Origin: Tepidibacter formicigenes DSM 15518
Lineage (GTDB): Bacteria > Bacillota > Clostridia > Peptostreptococcales > Peptostreptococcaceae
Reading direction: 5' to 3'
DNA: 49,585 bases
NCBI RefSeq assembly: GCF_900142235.1
Contig: NZ_FRAE01000016.1
Span: 1 to 49,585 of the forward strand
The notes beneath the pieces are model-generated. The model had not been told where the DNA came from. It made no database searches and saw nothing but the letters and a program-made list of their open reading frames with translations. Shown here piece after piece: positions 28,421-36,598 of the stretch. Within the stretch, counting starts at the first letter, position 1. The number at the start of each line of letters is the position of its first letter. The translations under genes and the position numbers were made by a program.

Positions 28421-28510
28421 AATATCCAGCTCCTTCCCAGTAAAAGTATATCACATTTGCAATAAAAGCGTTATACTTTTTTATATGATTTTTATTTCCT
28501 CGTTCATTAT

Positions 28511-28555
28511 AAAAAAGGTCCGGTCCCGTAGCATAATCACTACAAAACCCGGACC
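28511..28555 (-). terminator. Terminator between gapA and pgk
   Basis: GGTCCGG (28517-28523) pairs with CCGGACC (28549-28555), with an inner GTAG/CTAC pairing in the loop, followed on the minus strand by TTTTTT (28511-28516). A full-strength intrinsic terminator that would set gapA apart from the lower genes. Confidence 0.9.
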
Positions 28556-28583
28556 ATTTTTAGTTTACTTCAATTTTAATAAA

Positions 28584-29591
<1,008 letters not shown>

Positions 29592-29631
29592 TCATTCCTC
29601 CTAATTAAATTTATTTATTTAAATTTTATAA

Positions 29632-30654
29632 TTAAATTAACTCAAGTATCTTGTTAGCAGCTCCTTCGTCTGTAATTAAAATCAAATCTTTTTTTATTTT
29701 TGATATAGCAAGTATTGCTTCTGCCTTTCTACTACCTCCAACTATTCCTATGGTATTTTGTATAGATTTAAAATTTTCTAACTTTATACCTATAGTAATA
29801 GTTTCATGTACTATTTCTCCATTTCTATTAAAATAGTATCCAAAAGCTTCTCCTACAGCGCCTTTTGATAATATATAGTCGAATTCATCTTTAGGCATTT
29901 TTCTTCTTCTAGCCATATCATCTGCTCTTCCTATTCCAAATATTAAAACATTGACATTTTCTATATGTTTTAATGTTTTACTTATCTCAGGCTCTAAAAT
30001 TAAACTTTCTAGAGTTTCCTTTGTTATATTATCTGGAACATGTAAAAGCTTATAATTTCCACCTAGTTTTTTACTAACAACTGCTGCTATATTATTTGAT
30101 TGTATTTCAACTTCTTTTCCAAGACCACCTCTTGCAGGAACTACCAATACATTTTCATACTTTTTGCTTTCTTGTAGACAATCAGCAAACTCATGCATAG
30201 TATTCCCACCAGTTACTCCTATTATAGAGTTATTTTTTATTATTTTAGTAATATATTTACAAGTAGTCTTCCCTATATCTTTTATCACTAAACTATCTTC
30301 ATCAGCATTACCTGGCACTATTATTACTTTTTTTATTCCTAATTTTTCCCTTAAACTTTCTTCTAAATAAGATATTCCCATCATTTCATCTATAAATTCT
30401 TTTAAATCATCTAATAAACATATTCCACTTTCACTTATGTTCATCCCTGAAGTATGTACATTTATAAGGTCTTGATTTTTTAAAAATTCTACTTCAGACC
30501 TTACAATTCTTTCACTTAATTCAAGCTTACTAGAAAGAGCTCTTCTTCCTATTGGCTCATTTAAAGATATTTGCTTTAATATTAAATATCTTCTTTCCAT
30601 TACCTCTAGTACTTCTGGAATTATCTTCTTTTGAATTTGTATTAGTTTTTTCAT
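29632..30654 (-). CDS. cggR: Central glycolytic genes regulator CggR (SorC/DeoR-type)
   Basis: Repressor that senses fructose-1,6-bisphosphate in Bacillus. 340 residues: N-terminal helix-turn-helix (about 25-65, IGRRALSSKLELSERIVRSE) and a C-terminal sugar-binding domain of the SorC family (VIGVTGGNTMHEFADCL, VVPARGG, GIGRADDMARRR, GIVGGSRKAEAI). Encoded directly upstream of gapA, the standard place for cggR, and behind two copies of a 36-bp operator whose half-sites resemble the Bacillus CggR site. Autoregulation is therefore likely. Confidence 0.93.
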   Translation of the reverse strand: MKKLIQIQKKIIPEVLEVMERRYLILKQISLNEPIGRRALSSKLELSERIVRSEVEFLKNQDLINVHTSGMNISESGICLLDDLKEFIDEMMGISYLEESLREKLGIKKVIIVPGNADEDSLVIKDIGKTTCKYITKIIKNNSIIGVTGGNTMHEFADCLQESKKYENVLVVPARGGLGKEVEIQSNNIAAVVSKKLGGNYKLLHVPDNITKETLESLILEPEISKTLKHIENVNVLIFGIGRADDMARRRKMPKDEFDYILSKGAVGEAFGYYFNRNGEIVHETITIGIKLENFKSIQNTIGIVGGSRKAEAILAISKIKKDLILITDEGAANKILELI

Positions 30655-30668
30655 AATTCATTGCCCCT

Positions 30669-30708
30669 TAGGGACACTTGTAATCCCTATGCTTATTTTT
30701 TGTCCCTA
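30669..30708 (-). promoter_or_regulatory. CggR-type operator, copy 1 (proximal to cggR)
   Basis: Plus strand reads GGGAC-N7-ATCCCT-N13-GTCCC (30671-30706), flanked to give the 7-bp inverted repeat TAGGGAC/GTCCCTA (30669-30675 with 30702-30708). On the transcribed strand it contains GGGAT-N6-TGTC, close to the Bacillus CggR half-site GGGAC-N6-TGTC (recalled from the literature). Confidence 0.7.
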
Positions 30709-30722
30709 TAAAACCATTTTTC

Positions 30723-30766
30723 AGGTGGGACTCAAATTATCCCTTATTAATATTTTAGTCCCACCT
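30723..30766 (-). promoter_or_regulatory. CggR-type operator, copy 2 (proximal to promoter)
   Basis: Same layout and identical spacing as copy 1: GGGAC-N7-ATCCCT-N13-GTCCC (30727-30762), with a 9-bp inverted repeat AGGTGGGAC/GTCCCACCT (30723-30731 with 30758-30766). The two copies are 56 bp apart start to start. Both lie between promoter and ATG, so repression could work by roadblock. Confidence 0.7.
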
Positions 30767-30788
30767 CTTGATTTAATTTTATACTACT

Positions 30789-30817
30789 ATTATATATTTT
30801 TCAATATTTTTTTGTAA
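30789..30817 (-). promoter_or_regulatory. cggR-gapA promoter
   Basis: Minus strand: TTACAA (30812-30817), 17-base spacer, TATAAT (30789-30794). Transcription would start near 30782 and run through both operators into cggR. The promoter lies directly behind the rpoN stop codon (30837). Confidence 0.75.
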
Positions 30818-30836
30818 TATTATTAGATTTTTTATT

Positions 30837-32177
30837 TTAATAAAAGTCTTTCCTCTTTGAAGATGACGATATTCCTAATTCATCTCTGTATTTAGCAACG
30901 GTTCTTCTTGATATATTTATATCCTTTTCTTTTAATAAAGAACATATTCTTGAATCACTATATGGCTTTTTCTTATCTTCAGAGTTTATTATTTCCTTTA
31001 TTATATTTTTTATACTTGTTGAAGCTATATCTTCACCATCTTTTAATCCACTGCTAAAGAAATATTTAAGTTCAAACAAACCATAAGGTGTTAACATATA
31101 TTTCCCATTTATGCCTCTGCTAACTGTAGATTCATGGATATCTAAACTTTCAGCTATATCCTTAAGGATTAATGGTTTTAAATATTTATTTCCATTTTCA
31201 AAAAAATCTATTTGATGTTTTAATATTTCTTTTGAAATCTTTAATATTGTATTTTTTCTATTTTGTATATTTCTAATTAAATTAATAGCAGAATTTAACT
31301 TTTCTTTTATATATTCCTTAGCTTCATCATCTTTTTTACAATTTTTTAAAACTTCTTCATAAAATTTATTTATTTTTATCCCAGGTATATTTGTATCATT
31401 TAAATATACTTCATATTTATCTCCTACCTTCTCTACTATAACATCAGGTACAATATAATTATTTTTAAAAGATGAGTATTTTCTTCCGGGTTTTGGTTCA
31501 AGTTTTTTTATTATATCTACTATTTTAATACATTCTTCTAATTTTATTTTATATTTTTTACAAATATCTTTATATTTTTTATTAGCAAGTAGTTTCAAAT
31601 CTTCTTTTATTATATTTTCTAAGAAATTATTGTTTATCTCTTTTTCCCTTATTTGAATTAAAAGACACTCTTCAAGATTTCTAGCACCCACTCCACAAGG
31701 ATCTAAACTTTGAACTATTTTTAAATTTTTTAATATGGTTTCATTACTTACTCCAAACTGTTTTGATACTTCACAAATATCTAATCTAAAATATCCATCC
31801 TCGTCTAAGCAATCTATTATATATTCTACTATCTCTTTATTTTTTTTATCTATTTTATAATAATTTACTTGTTCTTTTAAATATTCATATATAGATATGT
31901 TATATTTAATCATATTCTCTATGTTATAATCTTCGTCTTGATATTGTATATATTCTCTATCTTTATTTCTTTTATTCTTTAGATACTCAATATATTTTTC
32001 CCAATCTAATTCTTCTTTTTTTTCAACTTCAATAACAGGATTTTCTTCATTTTCTTTAGTTATAACTTCCTCTAGTTCATATATATTCATATTTAATATA
32101 TCTAAAGATTGCTTTAGCTGTTTTGTTAATATTAATTTTTGAGATTGATTTAGTTCTAAACCAAAATTCATCTTCAT
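30837..32177 (-). CDS. rpoN: RNA polymerase sigma-54 factor
   Basis: 446 residues. The N-terminal activator-interacting region is Gln/Leu-rich (LELNQSQKLILTKQLKQSLDILNM), the core-binding region follows an acidic, AT-coded stretch, and the C-terminus carries the helix-turn-helix (LDIHESTVSRGINGK) and the RpoN box ISRRTVAKYRDELGI, one residue off the usual ARRTVAKYRE. Recognises -24/-12 promoters and needs an AAA+ activator. Such an activator (45881-47650) and a matching promoter (45749-45763) occur in this window. Single gene; a second ATG six bases in is an alternative start. Confidence 0.96.
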   Translation of the reverse strand: MKMNFGLELNQSQKLILTKQLKQSLDILNMNIYELEEVITKENEENPVIEVEKKEELDWEKYIEYLKNKRNKDREYIQYQDEDYNIENMIKYNISIYEYLKEQVNYYKIDKKNKEIVEYIIDCLDEDGYFRLDICEVSKQFGVSNETILKNLKIVQSLDPCGVGARNLEECLLIQIREKEINNNFLENIIKEDLKLLANKKYKDICKKYKIKLEECIKIVDIIKKLEPKPGRKYSSFKNNYIVPDVIVEKVGDKYEVYLNDTNIPGIKINKFYEEVLKNCKKDDEAKEYIKEKLNSAINLIRNIQNRKNTILKISKEILKHQIDFFENGNKYLKPLILKDIAESLDIHESTVSRGINGKYMLTPYGLFELKYFFSSGLKDGEDIASTSIKNIIKEIINSEDKKKPYSDSRICSLLKEKDINISRRTVAKYRDELGISSSSKRKDFY

Positions 32178-32486
32178 TAGGAATCCACCCTTTACAATAA
32201 AAATATACTTATACTATCAATTATATCAAAAAAATTAATTAAATTTGTTTTATCTAATATATTGCTTTATGCAGTTTATGCTTTTATTCCCAAAATATAT
32301 TTTTTGTTTTTATTATTATAATTCTAATTTCCAACAGTCATAATTATTTTTGTTTAATTTAATTTTAACTATATATTCCTTTTAATACAAAGTTTTTAAT
32401 ATGTTTTAAAAAATATATCTCTATATTTTTCACATACTAATTAAAAGTTCATATTTTTAATCTTAATTTAATTAGGAGGTATTCAA
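32178..32486. other. AT-rich divergent spacer without genes
   Basis: 309 bases between rpoN and the LysM-CAP gene. I see no open frame with a ribosome site and no RNA structure. CATACTA (32433-32439) matches the -10 of forespore sigma-F/G promoters, with a poor -35 (AAAATA, 17 bases upstream); if real it would serve the LysM-CAP gene. A short direct repeat TTTATGC occurs near 32270-32281. Confidence 0.4.
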
Positions 32487-33107
32487 ATGAAAAATAAATT
32501 AAAAGGTTTAATATTAAGTTTATCAGCTTTATTTTTTATGGCTGGAATAAACATTTCTTATGCTGATACAGTTCATACAGTAATACGAGGAGACAGTATG
32601 TGGAAAATTGCAGTAAAATATCAAATTGGGTTATCTGAAATAATAAGCGCAAATCCCCACATAAAAAATCCAGCCCTTATATATCCAGGAGATAAAATAA
32701 CAATACCTCAAATAAACGATGTAAAAACACTAGAACAAGAAGTAATGAGACTTGTAAATATTGAAAGATCTAAACAAGGACTGCCAGCCCTTTCTCATAA
32801 CTGGGAATTGTCAAGAGTTGCTAGATATAAATCTCAAGATATGATTAATAAGAATTATTTTGCTCATACATCTCCAACTTATGGAAGCCCATTTGATATG
32901 ATGAGAAATTTTGGAATTAGATTTTCATCTGCTGGTGAAAATATAGCTTATGGTCAAAGAACTGCTCAAGAAGTTATGAATGCTTGGATGAATTCACCTG
33001 GTCATAGAAAAAATATATTGTCACCTAATTATACACAAATAGGTGTAGGTCTTGCTATAAAAAGCAATGGCACTAAATATTGGACTCAAATGTTTATTCG
33101 TCCATAA
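32487..33107 (+). CDS. Secreted LysM-CAP (SCP/YkwD-like) protein
   Basis: 206 residues. Signal peptide 1-26 with likely cleavage after SYA. LysM domain 29-75 (HTVIRGDSMWKIAVKYQIG ... YPGDKITIPQ) binds peptidoglycan. CAP domain 82-206 with the usual residues: H127 in YFAHTSPTYG, E151 in SAGENIAYG, H173 in SPGHRKNIL and the C-terminal YWTQMFIRP. This pairing occurs in spore-coat and cell-wall proteins of Firmicutes (SafA/YkwD type). Single gene with AGGAGGT before ATG. A possible forespore-type -10 upstream would fit a spore role, but that is weak. Catalytic activity of bacterial CAP domains is not established. Confidence 0.92.
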   Translation: MKNKLKGLILSLSALFFMAGINISYADTVHTVIRGDSMWKIAVKYQIGLSEIISANPHIKNPALIYPGDKITIPQINDVKTLEQEVMRLVNIERSKQGLPALSHNWELSRVARYKSQDMINKNYFAHTSPTYGSPFDMMRNFGIRFSSAGENIAYGQRTAQEVMNAWMNSPGHRKNILSPNYTQIGVGLAIKSNGTKYWTQMFIRP

Positions 33108-33111
33108 GAGC

Positions 33112-33146
33112 AAAAGCCCCATATTATAATTAATATGGGACTTTTT
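33112..33146. terminator. Convergent terminator
   Basis: Stem 33112-33125 with 33132-33145 (one mismatch), loop of 6, followed by TTTTT on the plus strand and AAAA on the left for the minus-strand gene. Shared by the LysM-CAP gene and megL. Confidence 0.85.
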
Positions 33147-33163
33147 GTATGTAAGATACTTTT

Positions 33164-34366
33164 TTATAAAAGATTATCCAATCCTTGTTTTAGATCATCT
33201 ATTATATCTTCTACATTTTCAAGACCTATAGAAATTCTTACAAGTCCATCACTTATTCCAGCTTCTAGTCTTTCTTCCCTTGTATATGGAGAATGTGTCA
33301 TCGAAGCAGGATGCTGTATTAATGTCTCACAATCTCCTAAACTTACTGCTAATGTACATAAGTTTAAATTATTAAGAAGCTTTATTCCTCCTTCAACTCC
33401 ACCTTGAACCTCAAAAGCAATCATTGCCCCTGGCATTTTCATTTGCTTTTTAGCAATCTTATATTGTGGATGACTTTCAAGTCCTGGATAATATACAGTT
33501 TCTACAGCTTCATGTTCTTCTAAAAATTTTGCAACTTTTATAGCATTTTCACAATGTCTTTGCATTCTAACTTCTAGTGTTTTCATTCCTCTTATTACTA
33601 GATATGCATCAAATGGGCTAAGAACTGCTCCCGTCATATCCTTTACTCCAAATAATCTAACATTAGTTATAAATTCTTCACTTCCCACTACAAATCCAGC
33701 AATAACATCGCCATGGCCATTTAAATACTTAGTAGCAGAGTGAACTACTACATCTGCTCCAAGTTCTATTGGTCTTTGAATATAAGGAGTACAAAACGTA
33801 TTATCAACTACTAATATACACCCTTCTTTCTCATGTGTAATGTTTGCTATTTTTTCAATATCTACAACTTTTAATGTTGGATTAGCTGGAGTTTCTATAT
33901 AAACTACCTTAGTATTTTCTTTCATTGCTTCTTTTATATTTTCAGGATTTGAACAATCTACAAATGAAACATCTATTCCAAACCTTGTAAGTCCATGATT
34001 TAAAAAAGCAAATGTGCATCCATATAGTGTTTCATCTGCTATAACATGATCTCCTGCTTTCAAAGCTGTCCAAAAAGTAGATGATATAGCTCCTATACCA
34101 GAAGCTGTAGCCATACAAGATTGTGCCCCTTCTAAAGCAGCTATTTTTTCTTCTAATTGAGTCAAAGTTGGATTTCCAAGTCTTGTATAAATATAACCTG
34201 GCTCTTCTAGAGCAAATCTTCTACCTCCCTGCTCAGCACTATCAAAAACAAAAGTAGAAGTTTGATATATTGGTGTAGTTAAAGCACCTGAAACAGGGTC
34301 TTTTTTATGTCCTGCATGTATAGTTTTTGTACCAAACCCAATATTTTTTAAATTTTCATTTCCCAT
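33164..34366 (-). CDS. megL: Methionine gamma-lyase
   Basis: PLP enzyme splitting methionine into methanethiol, ammonia and 2-oxobutyrate. 400 residues of the Cys/Met-metabolism family. The PLP lysine lies in [12 protein letters not shown]. The cysteine typical of true methionine gamma-lyases rather than cystathionine lyases is present as C117 in LYGCTFAF, and the N-terminal [19 protein letters not shown] also fits that group. The phosphate-binding YTRLGNPT and ASGIGAIS motifs are intact. Single gene. A CodY-like sequence with three mismatches (about 34415-34431) lies upstream; I would not rely on it. With cdsB in the window, sulfur amino acid breakdown appears prominent. Confidence 0.88.
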   Translation of the reverse strand: MGNENLKNIGFGTKTIHAGHKKDPVSGALTTPIYQTSTFVFDSAEQGGRRFALEEPGYIYTRLGNPTLTQLEEKIAALEGAQSCMATASGIGAISSTFWTALKAGDHVIADETLYGCTFAFLNHGLTRFGIDVSFVDCSNPENIKEAMKENTKVVYIETPANPTLKVVDIEKIANITHEKEGCILVVDNTFCTPYIQRPIELGADVVVHSATKYLNGHGDVIAGFVVGSEEFITNVRLFGVKDMTGAVLSPFDAYLVIRGMKTLEVRMQRHCENAIKVAKFLEEHEAVETVYYPGLESHPQYKIAKKQMKMPGAMIAFEVQGGVEGGIKLLNNLNLCTLAVSLGDCETLIQHPASMTHSPYTREERLEAGISDGLVRISIGLENVEDIIDDLKQGLDNLL

Positions 34367-34430
34367 TAATATTCCCCCTTAATAATTTTATTTGAATCCT
34401 AGTTTATATTATATCTTTTTTTCAAAAAAT

Positions 34431-34480
34431 TTAAAAGAATCTTTCATATCCTTTGCAAAGGATATGAAAGATTCTTTTAA
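34431..34480 (-). terminator. 50-bp perfect palindrome, terminator of hslO
   Basis: 34431-34455 is the exact reverse complement of 34456-34480. It begins at the base after the hslO stop codon (34481-34483). The stem is far longer than needed for termination, with TTTTAA at its end on the minus strand. Confidence 0.8.
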
Positions 34481-35359
34481 TTATATTTCTTCTATCAGTT
34501 TCTTTAGATCATCTTCATTAAATTCATATTTTTTATTACAAAAGTGGCACATAAGTTCAGCTTTTTTATCCTCTTCTAAAATTTCCATTAAATCCTTTTT
34601 CCCAACACTTATTAGTGCTTTTTCTAATCTTTCTTTATTACAATCACATTCAAAGTCCACATTATATTTATCTAATATTTCATAATCAAGATTGTTCAAT
34701 ACTATATCCAAAATATCTTCAGGTTTTTTACCTTCATCTATTAGTTTTGATATTGGAGGAATATTGGATAGATTTTTCTCTAAAATAGATATACTCTCCT
34801 CACTAGCATCAGGTAAAAGTTGAATTATAAATCCACCAGCAGCTTTAATTGAATAATCCGTATCAACTAAAACTCCTAATGCAACTGCAGATGGTTGTTG
34901 TTCTGAATATGCAAAATATGCGGTAAGGTCTTCTGCTATTTCTCCGTTAACTAAAGGATAAGAACCTCCATATGGTTTTTTTAGCCCTAAGTCTTTTATA
35001 ATAGTTATACTTCCATCTTTACCAACTGCTCCTCCAACATCTAGTTTCCCTTCATATTTTAAAGGAATATCTACATCAGGATTTGATACATAACCTTTTA
35101 CCATACCTTTTGAATCAGAAACTACAACTATATTTCCAATAGGACCATTTCCATTTATCTTAGCTGTAAGCTTATCACCTTTATTTTTCATCATAAGCCC
35201 CATTATAGATGAAGCTGTAAGAGTTCTTCCAAGGGCAGCACTTGCCACGGGAGTTGTATTATGTAATTTTCTAGCTTTTTCTACCATATCTGTTGTAAAA
35301 GCAGCAAAAGCTCTGATACTATGATTTCCAGCACTTGCTCTTATTACATAATTATTCAT
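34481..35359 (-). CDS. hslO: Hsp33 redox-regulated chaperonin
   Basis: Holdase activated by oxidation and heat. 292 residues. N-terminal MNNYVIRASAGNHSIRAFA and GRTLTASSIMGLMMK match the family. The C-terminal redox switch keeps all four zinc cysteines, C238 and C240 (CDC) and C271 and C274 (CHFC). Single gene between terminators 35390-35413 and 34431-34480. AGGAGG precedes ATG at 35359. Confidence 0.97.
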   Translation of the reverse strand: MNNYVIRASAGNHSIRAFAAFTTDMVEKARKLHNTTPVASAALGRTLTASSIMGLMMKNKGDKLTAKINGNGPIGNIVVVSDSKGMVKGYVSNPDVDIPLKYEGKLDVGGAVGKDGSITIIKDLGLKKPYGGSYPLVNGEIAEDLTAYFAYSEQQPSAVALGVLVDTDYSIKAAGGFIIQLLPDASEESISILEKNLSNIPPISKLIDEGKKPEDILDIVLNNLDYEILDKYNVDFECDCNKERLEKALISVGKKDLMEILEEDKKAELMCHFCNKKYEFNEDDLKKLIEEI

Positions 35360-35389
35360 TTTAAACTTCCTCCTTCTAATTATAAATCA

Positions 35390-35413
35390 AAAAAACCCTG
35401 ATATTTATCAGGG
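35390..35413 (-). terminator. Terminator of the SASP-methyltransferase unit
   Basis: CCCTGAT (35396-35402) pairs with ATCAGGG (35407-35413), loop of 4, followed on the minus strand by TTTTTT (35390-35395). Confidence 0.9.
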
Positions 35414-35455
35414 AAAAAGTATACCATCAAGATAATACTAAGTCAATTAAAAACA

Positions 35456-36196
35456 TTACTTTTTACAAACAAAAAATACTCTTTCGCTTTCTTCATCAGC
35501 TTGTAAAAAAGTAAAATCTTTATATACTTTAATATTATTAAAACCAGTATGCTTTAAAATATCTAATATCTCTTCATTATTATAAGCTCTTTGATAATGA
35601 GTTTCTTCAAATTTTTCAAAATATTTTCCATTTCTAATGAAAAATGCCAAATCCATTTCTACTATATTTTCTTCTTCATCAAAATAGTTTTGCCAAATAT
35701 AGGCTATATCTTCTCTATTTTCTCCAAAAGTATTGTTAGAGAGTATATTAGACATTTTAAAATATGAACTTATATCAAATATAAAAATTCCTTCTTCTTT
35801 TAATAATTTATAAACATTTTCAAATATATTTTTAAGTTCTTCTTCTTCTAGAATATAATTAAATCCATCACAAGCACAAAGAACACAATCTAAATCATAA
35901 ATTTCAAAATCTAACTCCCTCATATCTTGATTTAAAAATACAACATCAATTTCTTCTTCTAAACATTTTTGTTTTGCTACATCAAGCATTTCTTCAGATA
36001 TATCTATTCCTACAATATCATATCCTTTTTGTGCTAAAGGTATAGTTAAATTTCCTGTTCCACAGGCAAGCTCCAATATATTTTTTACAATAACATTTTC
36101 TCTTTTTATTATATTTTCTATGTAATTTATCCACATACCATAATCTACATTATCCATTAATTTGTCATATATAAATGCAAAGCTTTCATACTGCAT
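35456..36196 (-). CDS. SAM-dependent class I methyltransferase, substrate unknown
   Basis: 246 residues. Motif I ILELACGTGNLTIPLAQKG (40-58), followed by GIDISEEMLDVAKQK (acidic residue binding the SAM ribose), QDMRELDF and CACDGFNYI. The N-terminal FAFIYDKLMDNVDYGMWINYI is typical of small Firmicutes methyltransferases of the YqeM type, which have no fixed function. Starts 11 bases after the SASP-like gene, so the two share a transcript ending at 35390-35413. Substrate cannot be told. Confidence 0.87.
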   Translation of the reverse strand: MQYESFAFIYDKLMDNVDYGMWINYIENIIKRENVIVKNILELACGTGNLTIPLAQKGYDIVGIDISEEMLDVAKQKCLEEEIDVVFLNQDMRELDFEIYDLDCVLCACDGFNYILEEEELKNIFENVYKLLKEEGIFIFDISSYFKMSNILSNNTFGENREDIAYIWQNYFDEEENIVEMDLAFFIRNGKYFEKFEETHYQRAYNNEEILDILKHTGFNNIKVYKDFTFLQADEESERVFFVCKK

Positions 36197-36207
36197 ACTT
36201 TCTTCTC

Positions 36208-36396
36208 CTACTTTTTCTTTTTATTTTTTTTTCTAGCAGTTAACAATCCTCCTATTCTTCCAGCTTCCTTTGCTGTTAACCCTGCCCAACCAAGCTCATC
36301 AATTTTTTCCATAAGTCCTAGTTCATTAGCTATTTCATATTTCATTATATCATTTTCTGTAACTATTTTCTTCTTTTTATTTTTATTTTCTTTCAT
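36208..36396 (-). CDS. Small acid-soluble spore protein-like (alpha/beta type)
   Basis: 62 residues, very basic. The central region MKYEIANELGLMEKIDELGW resembles the GPR-protease site region of alpha/beta SASPs (EIA-E), and LTAKEAGRIGGLLTARKK resembles the second conserved block (G-IGG). Lysine-rich ends would aid DNA binding. AAGGAGG precedes ATG at 36396. SASPs coat DNA in dormant spores and are degraded at germination. I did not find a clear sigma-G promoter upstream. The match is by motif only, so a non-spore DNA-binding role remains possible. Confidence 0.7.
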   Translation of the reverse strand: MKENKNKKKKIVTENDIMKYEIANELGLMEKIDELGWAGLTAKEAGRIGGLLTARKKNKKKK

Positions 36397-36564
36397 ATTA
36401 TTACCTCCTTTTTTTCTTATTTTTATCAGGTTTTAAAAAAATATACCTCGACATTTTCATTATTTTTTCTACAAAAATTTTTTTATTATTGATTTTTTTT
36501 CACTATAATGATAGAATATTCATTGTCGCAAAATAATATTATTTTCCCACTCCCCCTTTAGTAT

Positions 36565-36598
36565 AAAAAAAGAGACCTTTTTAAAGGTCTCTTTTTTT
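36565..36598. terminator. Terminator of the GGDEF-EAL gene
   Basis: Perfect inverted repeat AAAAAAAGAGACCTTT / AAAGGTCTCTTTTTTT with a 2-4 base loop. It overlaps the stop codon of the GGDEF-EAL gene (36597-36599) and has A/T runs on both sides. Confidence 0.85.

Noticed and set aside
34367-34430. SAM riboswitch or T-box before methionine gamma-lyase
   Set aside because: The gap is 64 bases, with no aptamer or T-box sequence; only a poor CodY-like match.
36397-36596. Sigma-G promoter before the SASP-like gene
   Set aside because: TGAATA occurs but no CATnnTA at the right distance; nothing convincing in either direction.
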